This document shows positions 53,043-64,000 of a DNA stretch of 64,000 nucleotides, piece after piece; positions within the stretch are counted from its first letter, which is position 1, and each line of letters starts with the position of its first letter. Source of the DNA: Phymorhynchus buccinoides (Eukaryota > Mollusca > Gastropoda > Neogastropoda > Raphitomidae); contig CM065698.1 in the NCBI GenBank assembly GCA_017654935.2, forward strand, positions 1,217,354 through 1,281,353, read 5' to 3'. Under the pieces are notes generated by a model that was given only the letters and a program-made list of their open reading frames with translations, was not told the origin of the DNA and ran no database searches. The translations under genes and the position numbers were made by a program.

Positions 53043-54548
53043 TTGGACAGCACTCTGGTTGGCAGCAGCACACATGTCAACCTGCTTATTGAGGGTACCA
53101 ACACAACAGCTTTGTTGGACACCGGGGCCACAGTGTCTACAGTGTCTGAAACTTTCTACAAGAGCACGCTACAGCACCTTCCTATCAACCCGCTTCATGA
53201 TCTACTCAACATTGAATGTGCTGATGGTGAACTCTTACCTTATTCTGGGTACATCGAAGCAGCAGTGCAAGCTCCGGGATCTGGACTGAATGATCAGAAC
53301 AGTGTTTCTTGTCTCTTTCTTGTGGTGCCAGATAGCAACTACAGCAACAAGGTCCCTGTGTTGTTAGGAACCAATGTATTAGAGCAATTCATGAACATGA
53401 CACAGAATGCGCATGGGAATCGCTTTCTTCAGGTAGCCAAACTTCACACACCGTGGTATTTGTCTTACAGATGTATGTCCTTACGAGAGAAAGAGCTCAA
53501 CAGAAGTAAGAATAGACTTGCAGTTGTTAAGAATGGAGAGAACCACAACATTGTCATAGAACCAAACAGTTCAGTAGTGTTACAAGGTGTGTTAGATCAG
53601 ACCATAGACTACAAGCCAACGTGTGCTTTACTGCAAACAGTTCAGAGTACTTCAAGCATGAACTTGTTAGATGTTGCGCCAACTGTGGTGAACTATCTAG
53701 GGAGAAAGACAGGTTTAGTTGATGTTCACGTCTCAAATATTACAACACAGACTGTAGTAGTGCCTCCTCATGCTGTACTATGTGAACTTCAGCCAGTGAG
53801 TAGAGCAAGCAGTGAAGACTTAGTCGGCAAAATACGGCCAGTTTCCACATACATGGATAAAGTGACAATTTCATCTGACAGCTTGAACAGTGAACAGGTT
53901 GAACAGTTAGAGAATTTGCTCAAATCCTATCCTGACTGCTTCGTGAAAAATGAGGCAGATGTGGGTCATATCACCGGCATAGAGCATCAGATCCACCTCA
54001 CGAATCCAACCCCTTTCAAGGAACGACATCGGTTCATCCCTCCAGGAATGTATGAAGAAGTCAAAAATCACTTGCAGCAACTCCTTGACAGTGGCGTGAT
54101 TCGTCGCTCCCATTCCCCGTGGTCATCTAATGTGGTGTTAGTGAAAAAGAAGGATGGGTCTCTGAGACTGTGTGTTGACTTTCGTCAGCTGAACGCTCGC
54201 ACTGTTAAAGACTCATACGCACTACCACGCATCGAAGACATACTGAACAGCCTGGCCGGTGCAAAATATTTTTCAGTGATAGATATGAAGAGTGGGTATC
54301 ACCAAATCGACATTGCTGAAGAACATCGTGAGAGAACAGCCTTTACGGTGGCTCCATTAGGTTTTTTCGAATTCAACAGACTCGCCATGGGTTTAGTTAA
54401 TGCACCTGCAACCTATCAGAGAGTCATGGAGGACTGTTTGGGTGATTTGCATCTCAAAATATGTTTGGTGTTTCTTGATGATGTGATTATTTTTTCACAA
54501 ACCTTTGAAGAGCATATGGATCATCTGGACGTGTTCTTCTGCGTCTGA
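53043..54548 (+). CDS. Protease and reverse transcriptase, first part of Pol
   Basis: Retropepsin motif LLDTGATVS near residue 30. RT follows with VNHL-like [66 protein letters not shown] and the active site [10 protein letters not shown]. The frame ends prematurely at 54548 owing to a one-base shift near 54535; the next frame continues the RT. ATG at 53043 is an arbitrary start, because Pol in these elements usually comes from readthrough or frameshift. Confidence 0.85.
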   Translation: MDSTLVGSSTHVNLLIEGTNTTALLDTGATVSTVSETFYKSTLQHLPINPLHDLLNIECADGELLPYSGYIEAAVQAPGSGLNDQNSVSCLFLVVPDSNYSNKVPVLLGTNVLEQFMNMTQNAHGNRFLQVAKLHTPWYLSYRCMSLREKELNRSKNRLAVVKNGENHNIVIEPNSSVVLQGVLDQTIDYKPTCALLQTVQSTSSMNLLDVAPTVVNYLGRKTGLVDVHVSNITTQTVVVPPHAVLCELQPVSRASSEDLVGKIRPVSTYMDKVTISSDSLNSEQVEQLENLLKSYPDCFVKNEADVGHITGIEHQIHLTNPTPFKERHRFIPPGMYEEVKNHLQQLLDSGVIRRSHSPWSSNVVLVKKKDGSLRLCVDFRQLNARTVKDSYALPRIEDILNSLAGAKYFSVIDMKSGYHQIDIAEEHRERTAFTVAPLGFFEFNRLAMGLVNAPATYQRVMEDCLGDLHLKICLVFLDDVIIFSQTFEEHMDHLDVFFCV

Positions 54549-56071
54549 AAGATTGTGGACTAAAACTCAATCCAAAGAAATGCTCATTCTGTCAAGAAAA
54601 GGTCAAATATGTGGGACACATTGTTTCAGCAAAAGGCATTGAAGCAGATCCAGAAAAATGTGACAAAGTAGTGAACTGGCCGACTCCTACAAGTCCCGAA
54701 GAAGTGCGCAAGTTCTTAGGGTTTGCAGGGTATTATAGGCGGTACGTAAAAGACTTCAGCAAAATTGCGAAACCACTGACTGATCTCATACCTGTTCCAA
54801 AAGCAAAGAAGTCAAAGAAGAGTGTTAAGACAAACAGTAAATGGGTCTGGGGCCCAGATCAACAGTCTGCATTTAACAAGCTGAAGAAGTGTCTAACATC
54901 ACCACCCATCCTTGGTTTCCCTGACTACAGCAAGCCATTTGAGCTGCATACTGACGCTTGTGGTTCCGGCCTAGGAGCAGTGCTTTGTCAGGAGCAAGAG
55001 GGGATGAAACGGGTTATTGTGTATGCTAGTCGTGGACTTAGCAAGAGTGAGCGAAACTACCCAGCCCACAAACTGGAATTTTTGGCTCTAAAGTGGGCCA
55101 TCACTGACAAGTTTAAAGACTATCTCTATGGAAATTCTTTCACAGTGTACACAGACAATAATCCCTTGACTTATGTGTTGACCACTGCTCATTTGGATGC
55201 TACGGGTCATAGATGGTTGGCAGCGCTGGCTTCCTTTGACTTTGACATTCGTTATCGTTCTGGCCTTAACAACGCAGATGCAGATGCTTTATCTTGTCTA
55301 CCTGAGTTGCAGAAGTCACGCCAGGAAGTACAGCATGTACCTGTGGAGTCAGTGAGAGCAGTCTGTAAAAGTTTGCAACCAGTCGCTTATGTAGAGTGTT
55401 TATCGGCAACAGCAGAGGTGGTGGATATCAACGATAATGGCTTACCAGCAGGCATGAACCTGCCAACATTGACTACTGACCAGTTGCAAGCAGCTCAGAG
55501 ACAGGACCCAGCGGTGAAATCACTGATTGATGACTTAGAGAGGCACCCTCAGTTTGAACTTATCAATGGTGTGTTACACGGGACTGTTTATATTAGTGAC
55601 CAACCAAGAAAACAGCTAGTGTTACCAGAAAAGTACATCAGCCACGTGCTAGCCAGTATGCATGACAATGCGGGCCACCCAGGCCGGGATAGGACAATGA
55701 GTCTTCTGCGAGACAGATTTTTCTGGGCTGGAATGTCCAGAGATGTTGAGAAATGGATTCAGCAGTGTCCGCGCTGTTTACGCCGGAAAACTCCCACCAA
55801 CAACTGTGCTCCACTGGTCAACGCAGTCAGTACGGGTTCCTTAGACTTAGTGTGCATGGATTACCTCACCTTGGAGTCATCCAAAGGAGGTTACCAGCAT
55901 GTGCTAGTGATCACAGATCATTTCACCAGATTTGCGCTTGCTGTTCCAACACGCAACCAAACAGCACGCACAACAGCTGAGGCCCTTTTCAATCACTTCA
56001 TTATTCATTATGGTATGCCCAGTCGTCTGCACTCAATCAAGCAAATGACTAGTACAAACTTAGTTTACTAA
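54540..56071 (+). CDS. RT end, RNase H and N-terminal integrase, second part of Pol
   Basis: Continues the RT ([39 protein letters not shown]), then RNase H with [29 protein letters not shown] and [12 protein letters not shown], then the integrase zinc domain ([14 protein letters not shown]) and the first catalytic Asp in DLVCMDYL. True integrase sequence stops at about 56034; the last codons to 56071 come from inverted LTR sequence. The second Asp and the Glu are absent from this copy but present in the inverted block. Confidence 0.85.
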
Positions 56072-56334
56072 CCTAAAGTAGGTTAGTCAAACCTATAAAA
56101 GCATAACTTACCCTATTTGTGGAATAGGGGTTCTAGATAAAACTTTAGCAGTCGTTGGTCTCACAACCGTCAACAAAAAATGCTATCCAATCAAAGGATT
56201 TGAAACAAACACTTTATGCTATCAACCAATGAAATACATTTTTAAGACTATCGCCCTTGACCTTCGTTAAAGTGGAGTACTTTGTATTTTATCAAATAAA
56301 AGGGAGTACCCATTATCGCACCAACGGGGTTACA
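56027..56334 (-). repeat. Inverted 5' third of the 3' LTR
   Basis: Reverse complement of LTR bases 51022-51329 with about two substitutions. It ends (56335-56345) next to a polypurine tract, AGGGAGGTATA on the minus strand. Confidence 0.88.
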
Positions 56335-56665
56335 TATACCTCCCTGACAAACAAATGTTGTCCTCGACATTTAGTAAATATAAGACAGAGATAGCCTTAT
56401 GATGGATACATGTCGAAATTAACTTATAATGCCAACGTGTATTGAAACACACTAAGCGAAATGCTCTCTATATAATACATATTCATACTTATTCACACGC
56501 AGACCCCTGCAGGAGCCGGGATTGCCTCACAACAGAAATTAACTATAAAAAATCCAAAACACACACAAATGAATAATGATATGACCGGTTCCTTGTCAGT
56601 CAATAATGATATTCTGAAATAAAGAAATATTAAGCCATATTTCTAATCTTTATCGGCACTTTGTC
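56335..56665. other. Inverted 3' non-coding part of the LTR element
   Basis: AT-rich sequence between the end of the Pol tail frame and the polypurine tract. No frame supported. Confidence 0.6.
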
Positions 56666-57520
56666 TCATAGGATTCTATCCACAATCACTTTCGCCATCC
56701 ATTCTGGCATGTTCTTAAGTTCATCTGATTTACTTAGTAGGTAGCTAACACTGTACAACCAATCTGGCTGTGACCCCTGTTGTGGCATCACACAGTCTTC
56801 TGGAGGTTGATCTTGGCACCTTCTTGACCGACGAGGAACCGGTACAGGTAGGTTCTTCGTCTCCCCCCCAACTCCCACTCTGTCAGGTTGTGACGCCTGT
56901 TGAAGCATCACAAAATCGCCCGACTTCATCCAAGGAGGTTGATTCCGGTGCCTTGTTGAATGGCGAGGAACCGGTACAGGTAAGTTCTGCCCATCCCCGC
57001 CATCTCCCTCACAGTCAGTTACAGTTAGTTCATGTGGCTCTGATGTGGACTCGTCACTCTGATCTACATTCTCTTGTAGATCTTCCTCTCTTTGATGCTC
57101 CTGGGTTCCCGTCCCTTCTCCAGCTGCCCTCTGTTCTTCAGAGTCTGACTGGTGCTTCTCTGAAGCAGTTGGTAGAACTGCCTCAACCTCAAAGTATTGT
57201 CCATAGTCCACCATCAGTCCATCTTCCTCACTGCTGTCCTCCGTGTCTGTTGTTTCACGGTTGTCTTTCAGTTTATGTTGTCTATGAGCTCGTGTCTTGT
57301 GGAGTGGAGACTTCTTTCTGCGTGGCTGCTCCTTGACCGGTGTAGGCCTTTCCACAATGCCACCCAGTGGCAAAAGCAGGTTCCTATGCAGCGTTCTCTT
57401 CTTGCCAGTTTTGTCTTCCCTCTGAACGACATATACAGGTATGTCTGTGTTGGCCCGGTTGATCCAAGACCTGGTAAACGTCTTCTTCCCATTTGTCCGA
57501 CAATTTGTGCTTACCATCAA
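56666..57520 (-). CDS. C-terminal tail of Pol in the inverted block
   Basis: The minus-strand frame opens within the integrase C-terminal module (NRANTDIPVYVVQREDKTGK, RTLHRNLLLPLGGIV; the HRNLLLP motif marks the end of the GPY/F-type module). It continues into a long Glu/Asp/Ser-rich acidic tail with two PVPRHS/PVPRRS repeats. It overlaps the integrase frame because of a frameshift near 57460. Role of the acidic tail unknown. Confidence 0.7.
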   Translation of the reverse strand: MMVSTNCRTNGKKTFTRSWINRANTDIPVYVVQREDKTGKKRTLHRNLLLPLGGIVERPTPVKEQPRRKKSPLHKTRAHRQHKLKDNRETTDTEDSSEEDGLMVDYGQYFEVEAVLPTASEKHQSDSEEQRAAGEGTGTQEHQREEDLQENVDQSDESTSEPHELTVTDCEGDGGDGQNLPVPVPRHSTRHRNQPPWMKSGDFVMLQQASQPDRVGVGGETKNLPVPVPRRSRRCQDQPPEDCVMPQQGSQPDWLYSVSYLLSKSDELKNMPEWMAKVIVDRIL

Positions 57521-58165
57521 AAGCTACAATTCGAACCAAAACTTTGTCGCCAATTGTCACTGTTGAACCCCTCACTTTCCGATCATACAGTCTTTTCTGT
57601 TTCTCACGGGATTTATCTGCCGCAACTGTAGCCAGTTCAAAAGACTTCTTCAATCGCGAACGTAAAGACTCCATGTAACTCGATAACGAGAGTTCTTCAT
57701 TGTCCCCACTGTTCAGTCCAAATGCCGAATCAACTGGCAACCGAGGTTCTCGCCCGAACATGAGGACGAAAGGAGAAAACCCTGTGGATTCATGTCGCGT
57801 ACAGTTGTAGGCATACACGAGTGGTCCAATATGGCCCTTCCAGTCTTGCTTTTGTCCAGGTTCCAGCGTTCCTAGCATGCCCAGGAGGGTCCTGTTGAAG
57901 CGTTCACACATCCCATTGCCCATGGGGTGATAAAGTGTTGTACGAGACTTGGTGCTCCCAAAGATAACACACAGTTCTTTTATGATTCTGCTCTCAAAGT
58001 TTGCACCTTGATCAGAGTGCAGACGACTGGGCATACCATAATGAATAATGAAGTGATTGAAAAGGGCCTCAGCTGTTGTGCGTGCTGTTTGGTTGCGTGT
58101 TGGAACAGCAAGCGCAAATCTGGTGAAATGATCTGTGATCACTAGCACATGCTGGTAACCTCCTT
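57384..58165 (-). CDS. Integrase catalytic and C-terminal part in the inverted block
   Basis: Minus strand. It carries [20 protein letters not shown], the second catalytic Asp in HSDQGANFES and the Glu in NGMCERFNRTL, then a GDKVLVRIVAFDGKHKLSDK-type C-terminal motif before the frameshift. Its first 151 bp duplicate 55884-56034 in opposite orientation. Together with the plus-strand piece it represents one integrase now split head to head. Confidence 0.85.
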
Positions 58166-58759
58166 ATTTTAGTCATTGTTTGGCAGCAATTAATTGTTTT
58201 TACCTTGGGTGACGTTGTGGGCGTGAGCTACAGTTTGTGGTTGTTATTGTTTTGTTTTGTGTTATTGCTGCTGTTGCTGCTTAGTATAATTGAAGGAGTA
58301 TTATTGATTTTAGTGAGATAATGGCATGCATGGAGGTGGTTAATAAGTGTTATGGTTGGGTAAATATTGTAAGGGGATCATTATATTTATGGGCTTAGAG
58401 TTTGTGACGGTTAACACATTTATGCATGCACACACATCACTCACACAGCAAGCGTACAGCACACACACTTATGACACAAGATTGTTTTACCATCATCTTT
58501 AATATTTGGTTTTATTGGGACATTATGATTAAGGATTGTGTTGGTTGTGTGTGTTGCAGGGTTTTCTTCTACTTTTTCATCTGCTTCCCTACTTATACCT
58601 GTCTTCATACCTCATCAATCGGATAATCAACCTTCATCTCCATCGTTTTTATATGAGTTCTTTCTGTAAATTAAAGTCCGGAGAAGCTGAACCCAAGTCC
58701 CAAGAGGTTTTTTTAGTGTTTGCGTGATCCTGTCACAAGAACCACGTAATTCTGTAACA
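58164..58759 (+). repeat. Right-end LTR remainder
   Basis: Corresponds to 51337-51933; ends TTCTGTAACA followed by CCCA. It starts at the inversion breakpoint, so only the 3' two thirds of the LTR are here. The small frames inside match those of the left LTR and are not genes. Confidence 0.88.
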
Positions 58760-58809
58760 CCCACATACTGCCGGTCCCACAATTGTAGAAAAATCGGTAT
58801 GTGGGACAA
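58760..58809. other. Inverted repeat next to the LTR element
   Basis: CCCACATACTGCCGG and CGGTATGTGGG form an imperfect stem around a roughly 20-base loop. It belongs to the target site, which was therefore probably itself a hairpin or small element end. Confidence 0.5.
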
Positions 58810-58814
58810 GTGAT

Positions 58815-59125
58815 ATAACTAGTGTATTGAGTGTGTGTCTGTGGTTGTGTGAGCCTGCGAGCTTGCATGCGTAAGTGCGTGCGTTCGCGCGCACGCACAC
58901 ATACACAGCCTACACACACGTACGCGGCACGCACACGCACGCATAAACACACGCCCGTATACACACGCGCACGCATGCACACACGACGCCAGTATACACA
59001 CGCGCACGCACACATAGCGCGTACATACGCACAAACACACACACACACATACACAAACACTCGCACATACACATACACGCGCGCGCATACACAAACGTAC
59101 AAGAGAGAGAGAGAGAGAGAGATTT
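58815..59125. repeat. Imperfect (CA)n/(CG)n tract and (GA)n
   Basis: Alternating purine-pyrimidine with CG steps, then GA at 59101-59123. Confidence 0.85.
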
Positions 59126-59159
59126 CAGGGCCATTGAGATTAATATAAAGGTTGAATGT

Positions 59160-59740
59160 TAATAATTATAATGTCCAATCTGCAACTTTGAATAGTAGAA
59201 CACCGGGCTAATGAAGTAGGCCAACTGTTCAAGGGTGCGCCTACTTAATGATTCTGAAAAATGTACCCCCCACCACCCTCCATCTCTCAATTTGTGGGTG
59301 GGTGGGTGCGCGCGCGCGCGCGCGCGTGTGTGTGTGTGGGTGTGTGTGTGTGATTGTGTGTGTAGTCGCGTGCACGCGTGCACCTCTCAATCTCTATTTA
59401 TTATAAATGTGTTTATAGAGAAATGTGTTTATAGAGGCAGAGACAAAGAATGGTTCATAAAAAAGATGGCAGAACTATTGCACTGTTTGTCAGTTCACTC
59501 AAATGCTTTATGTTAATCAAAAAGAAGAAAAAAGAGGGAGGGGGCAGTATGTGTTGTGAAAATCTTTGGCAAATAAAAATAATGGTATTTAGAACGGAAA
59601 ATCTTCATTCTTCAAAATATATTTTAATCAGTCTGTAAATTATCGCGGGATATCGCGAGAAAGCAATAGTTGATGTAGTGCTCAGTCAACGGACGCAGCG
59701 GACTTTGTCTTGCTCGCTGATATGTCGTCCTGTCTCTTTG
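59160..59740. other. Spacer with (CG)n/(TG)n
   Basis: (CG)n at 59308-59326 followed by (TG)n to 59365. The rest is AT-rich with no gene. Confidence 0.5.
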
Positions 59741-60830
59741 TCTTTGACTTTGTCAGAAGATGGATGATGGGATAGTCTGTGACAAAGATGTGGGAAGTTT
59801 GTGAGAAAGATGTGGGGAAAGTCTGTGAGAAAGATGTGGGAAGTCTGTGAGAAAGGTGGGGGATTCGAAAGTCTATGAGAAAGATGGGGGAAGTCTGTGA
59901 GAAAGATGTGGGGAAAGTCTGTGAGAAAGATGTGGGGAAAGTCTGTGAGAAAGATGTGGGGAGTCTGTGAGAAAGGTGGGGGATTCGAAAGTCTGTGAGA
60001 AAGATGGGGGAAGTCTGTGAGAAAGATGTGGGGAAAGTCTGTGAGAAAGATGTGGGGAAAGTCTGTGAGAAGATGTGGGGAAAGTGTGTGAGAAAGATGG
60101 GGGAAGTCTGTGAGAAAGGTGGGGAAAGTCTGTGAGAAAGGCGGGGAAAGTCTGTGAGGAATATGGGGGGAAAGTATGTGAGAAAGATGGTGGGAAAGTC
60201 TGTGAGAAAGATGGTGGGAAAGTCTGTGAGAAATATGGGGGAAATCTGTGAGGAAGATGGGGGGAAAGTCTGTGAGAAAGATGGGGGGGGGGGAATCTGT
60301 GAGAAAGATGGTGGGAAAGTCTGTGAGAAAGATGGTGGGAAAGTCTGTGAGAAAGATGGGGAAAGTCTGTGAGAAAGGTGGGGAAAGTCTGTGAGAAAGG
60401 TGGGGAAAGTCTGTGAGAAAGGTGGGGGAAAGTCTGTGAGGAAGATGGGGAAAGTCTGTGAGAAAGATGGGGGAAAGTCTGTGAGAAAGATGGGGAAAGT
60501 CTGTGAGGAAGATGGGGGAAAGTCTGTGAGAAAGGTGGGGAAAGTCTGTGAGGAAGATGGGGAAAGTCTGTGAGAAAGATGGGGGAAATAAGTGAGAAAG
60601 ATGGAGGGAAATTATGTGAGAAATTCTGTGAGAAAGATGGTGGGAAAGTCTCTGAGAAAAATGGGGGGAGTCTGTGAGGAAGATGGGGGGAAAGTCTGTG
60701 AGAAAGATGGGGGGGAAAGTCTGTGAGAAAGATGGTGGGAAAGTCTGTGAGAAAGGTGGGGAAAGTCTGTGAGGAAGATGGGGGAAAGTGTGAGAAAGAT
60801 GGGGAAAGTCTGTACGAAAGATTGAAAAAG
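59740..60830. repeat. 24-bp minisatellite (GTCTGTGAGAAAGATGTGGG)
   Basis: About 45 units of roughly 20-24 bp with length variation in the G and A runs and GAAAGA/GAGGAAGA types. Long Phe/Pro/Ser/His frames on the minus strand result from the unit length and are not supported. Confidence 0.88.
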
Positions 60831-60865
60831 TGAGAATATGGAAAAGTCTCTGAGAGTCTGTTGGC

Positions 60866-60945
60866 GTAGAGTGGCATAGAAGTAACGCGTTCGCCTCGTG
60901 CACAGTAAACCCGAGTTTGAAGCTGGGTACAGGGGATTTTTCCTC
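60866..60945 (+). other. tRNA-like SINE head (weak)
   Basis: AGAGTGGCATAGAAGTAACG resembles an A box, and CCGAGTTTGAAGCTGGG a decayed B box (GTTTGAAGC versus GWTCRANNC), at a tRNA-like distance. It directly follows the minisatellite. No cloverleaf verified. Confidence 0.4.
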
Positions 60946-61079
60946 TTACTCTGCACTAGGCCTTATGGTCTGAACGTGGAGTATTTCGGATGAGACAATA
61001 AACTGAGGTCCTGTGTGCCCATGCACTTAGCACACTTTAAACCCAGTGGCAACGAAAAATTTGTCATTTGGTCAAAATT

Positions 61080-61096
61080 TACACACACACACACAT

Positions 61097-61159
<63 letters not shown>

Positions 61160-61168
61160 ACACACACA
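61080..61168. repeat. (CA)n microsatellite
   Basis: Near-pure CA with single interruptions. Confidence 0.93.
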
Positions 61169-61179
61169 CCTCCCTCTCA

Positions 61180-61894
61180 TAAGCACACAAACATTTCCTC
61201 TTCGGTAGAGGTTTACAAACAAACAAAAAGAAAGCAACAATGATAAACCGTCGCCACGGGACTAACGGTACATAATCTCAAGAATTTAAGTCTCTTTCTC
61301 TGCCCCCCACCCCATCCATCTCTGCCCTCCCCTTTCCCCCTCTTTTCTCTTCCTTTTGTCTGAGTAAACGTTTTTATTTTAATGCTGACACAGCCACATT
61401 CTGGGCTTCATAAAGATATCAAGATAACTAAGTACATTTTACAAAAAATGCTATAAAAAAAAATGCTACAGCCAACTATCCCGAAATGTCTCAATTTCGC
61501 TCATTTGCCGAGGGTAAGACAGAGGTAATCAGAATGATGTCATGAATATAATGACGTCATAAACATGACGTCATATTCATAAACGTGTATGTTAGCATCC
61601 AGAGGCAGTTACAACTGTGTGTTAAATGTCGTTTGTGTGGCCTTCATAGGTAGGCCGATAACGTTTTGATTACTTGTACATCTCTGTCACTAGCCTAGAA
61701 GAAGGGCGCTTGTGCATGCATGATTGTCAAAGGCAAACTAACCCCAAGGCTGCAGCATAAAGCTATAGCGCCTACTAAGCACTTTAAAAAGTTGGATTAG
61801 TTTTAGTTGGATTAATTAGCATATGGTTTAGTTCAGCCCATCATTTCAACTGTTCTACATTTTCTTGGACGTTTGATGACAAAACAGGTAAGGA

Positions 61895-61895
<1 letters not shown>
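61180..61895. other. Unique sequence, no gene seen
   Basis: Three TGACGTCAT-type motifs near 61536-61572 (ATGATGTCATGAATATAATG, ATGACGTCATAAACATGACG). No coding signal. Confidence 0.4.
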
Positions 61896-61968
<73 letters not shown>

Positions 61969-62465
61969 TGAGGGAAAATAGCCCGAGTTGTATTTCCCAC
62001 TAGAGGGTAAACAGCCACTGCCAAGCAAAAAAAGTACTTATAAAGTATATTTGGATTGGATTACTCACACCCATACACTGATACAGTATACATACACTCA
62101 CTCCCTCACTCCGATTGGGTCCGGTTGGGTACGATTGGGTATTCTTACCGACCGCTTTAAAAAGACCAAGGATAAATCCATTTCAACAGCACAGCGTTGT
62201 GTTACTCAATAAGGAGGCGATTGATGGAAGGGCACAGATGGTCACCAAAGGCCAACTAGCCCCAAGGCTGCAGCACAGAGCTGTGCAGCTCCTCACTCAC
62301 ACTAAAAAAAAGTCAGTAGAGTTCAAAATATCATTAGGAAAATTCCCTTTCTTCCATTTCTTCATTCATATAACCAATCACTTGATCAGAGGCAAGACAG
62401 TCGTTTTCGGGACATAGATAGCTGAAAAAGGCCAACTAGCCAAAAGGCTGCAGCACAGAACAACA
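61730..62465. repeat. Dispersed ~30-bp block in three copies
   Basis: CCCCAAGGCTGCAGCATAAAGC (61742), CCCCAAGGCTGCAGCACAGAGC (62260) and CCAAAAGGCTGCAGCACAGA (62440) share AAGGCAAACTA/AAGGCCAACTA upstream. The 510- and 180-bp spacings suggest copies of one short element. Confidence 0.6.
61898..61967. repeat. (GA)n microsatellite
   Basis: About 35 GA dinucleotides. Confidence 0.95.
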
Positions 62466-63320
62466 CAATACATTCTGAGCAATTTAATGAGTCCACTAAC
62501 CTCAAGATCTCGTTTTGCCAATTCCATCGATATCAAATAGCTTTCTGTCACTTGATTAGAAGCAAAGTTATTGCAGTTTGAATATTTGCTGGGATTTCCA
62601 AGCATTGCGTTATGCAAAAGTATACTTGAAAATCGATATTTTCCGTATCTTTGGCATCCGATTTTACGAAAACATAAATAATGTTAATGACTGAAAAAAT
62701 CATGCATTGTACAGGTTGGTAAAAAACTGTACCATTCATTTAAAGTGTTTTTGTGAGGAATAAATATGTGTTATGGCTCGGCAAAGATGGCACCCCACCC
62801 AATTTTCAAGGGTACGTAAAATGACCCCTAAAATTTAAATATTAAAAAAATCGTAACTCGAAAACTAACAATAGCACAAACACGTTTTTGGTATCTTTGT
62901 AATCAGGATAAAAATTTCTATCACACTATGCTAAAAGCTAGTTGCGATGTCAGCTTTCAAAAATCCGTTTGGAATAGCTAATAATAAGTCAATGGACTAC
63001 CTAAAGATAGTCTGTTTTGACTCTAAGCCATGTAAAGAAGAAAAACTATTATAATAATAATAATAATAAAGATATTCTTATATTGCGCAAAACCTCATAA
63101 TAAAAATTTGGGCTCTTTGCGCTTTACAACAGAAATGATAAATAAGAACATAAAACAACACCGCTTAAATACTCTTAAAAAAACTGAGACATAGACTACA
63201 TTTTAAAGTAAACTAACATAAAATCAAGAAATGAATTAAAGCTCACGCGGTACGCCCCTATGAAATATCACAGACACAAAAACATACACATAGACGCTTT
63301 AATATCTGTCTGAAATGTGT
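62466..63320. other. AT-rich spacer with TATTGCGC repeat
   Basis: (TAA)n at 63050-63069 and TATTGCGCAAAAC ... TTTGCGCTTTACAAC at 63082-63131, related to the block at 16130. No gene seen. Confidence 0.45.
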
Positions 63321-63327
63321 TTCTGTT

Positions 63328-63560
63328 CTTCTTCTTCGATCAATCAGAGAGTTCCCTTGAGCCGCGCAGATGCGTCATGCTGCCGTTATGCGCCTAACTA
63401 AGAAATAGGCCCAGCAAGTCCGACTTTGGCTGGAGGAAATGTTTTTGAAAGTGTTTCGTGAAAAAAGGCAGGAGAATGAACCGGTAGGGCGGAAAGATGG
63501 AGTAGATGACAGTAAGCAAAGGGAAAAGGCAAAGTCAACTAGAGTGACAGATTAGAGGAA
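63328..63560. repeat. Dispersed repeat, copy 2 (first copy at 173-427)
   Basis: GCAGATGCGTCATGCTG, CGTTATGCGC, AACTAAGAAATAG, GGAGAATG and GTAAGCAAA in the same order as at 173-427. Confidence 0.7.
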
Positions 63561-63664
63561 GTTACAAGCACAGAACTTCCAGAAGGCGGGGGAACTATTT
63601 ATGCAAAAAACTCCCGGTATCCCAACGGGGGATCGAGTTTCTGTTCTAGTTGTCTGTCTGCCCC

Positions 63665-64000
<336 letters not shown>

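Larger units (their letters stand above)
51022..58759 (+). mobile_element. Young Ty3/Gypsy-type LTR retrotransposon with inverted 3' segment
   Basis: Order on the plus strand: LTR, primer site, gag, protease-RT-RNase H, first part of integrase, then at 56027-58165 an inverted block holding part of the 3' LTR, polypurine tract, C-terminal tail and the rest of integrase, and finally the LTR remainder (58164-58759). Outer LTR ends and a 4-bp CCCA duplication (5 bp, ACCCA, if the LTR is taken to end in TGTAAC) are intact. RT and integrase C-terminal reading frames have frameshifts. No envelope-like frame is seen. The copy is not able to make a continuous pol product. Confidence 0.88.

Noticed and set aside
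59686..60903. 405-codon Phe/Pro/Ser/His-rich minus-strand frame
   Set aside because: Translation of the 24-bp minisatellite.

Overview
The window is animal DNA, most likely from a marine mollusc or another lophotrochozoan. The basis is spliced genes with GT-AG introns, a CARD-containing caspase, several non-LTR retrotransposon fragments, a Ty3/Gypsy-type LTR element, DNA transposons, and a very high load of mini- and microsatellites. The species cannot be named from the sequence. No rRNA, CRISPR or prokaryotic operon is visible.

The main gene occupies the minus strand from 40326 down past position 1. It is an initiator caspase with an N-terminal CARD, resembling caspase-9/-2. I can place nine exons (E1 40195-40326, E2 35280-35366, E3 27241-27409, E4 21908-22020, E5 13114-13302, E6 11521-11734, E7 4256-4489, E8 953-1062, probable E9 1-62). 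Their splice phases agree at every junction and together they encode about 436 residues. The order is CARD (E1 to start of E3), prodomain linker (E3-E4), large subunit with catalytic His257 and Cys299 (E5-E6), inter-subunit linker and small subunit (E7-E9). The last C-terminal residues lie outside the window.

The most unusual property is that the introns are packed with tandem arrays, and many of these arrays were seeded by the caspase exon edges themselves. Copies of an acceptor plus the first exon bases, or of the last exon bases plus a donor, have been amplified at E1, E3, E4, E5, E6 (both sides), E7 and E8 (both sides). At E2 a (TG)n tract starts at the donor itself. The extreme case is a 72-bp unit repeated about 63 times beside E3; most units hold an AG, 27 in-frame bases and a GT, so they are latent in-frame microexons.

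Mobile elements lie inside the gene. Intron 1 holds a 1.1-kb Helitron whose empty site is preserved in neighbouring repeat copies, and a terminal-inverted-repeat element filled by a 38-bp array. Intron 3 holds a frameshifted PIN/FEN-like nuclease gene. Intron 4 holds a 5'-truncated CR1/Jockey-type LINE and a hAT-like element. Intron 6 holds a MITE.

From 40.4 to 64 kb I see no convincing host gene. There are LINE fragments (42.7-43.1, 44.7, 48.8-50.0 kb), a LINE remnant with an RNase H domain (46.7-48.3 kb), and a young LTR retrotransposon (51022-58759). The LTR element has intact outer LTR ends and a short target duplication, but its 3' internal third is inverted, with microhomology at the breakpoints. 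The rest is microsatellite, a 24-bp minisatellite (59.74-60.83 kb) and AT-rich unique sequence. A dispersed repeat occurs near both ends of the window in the same orientation.
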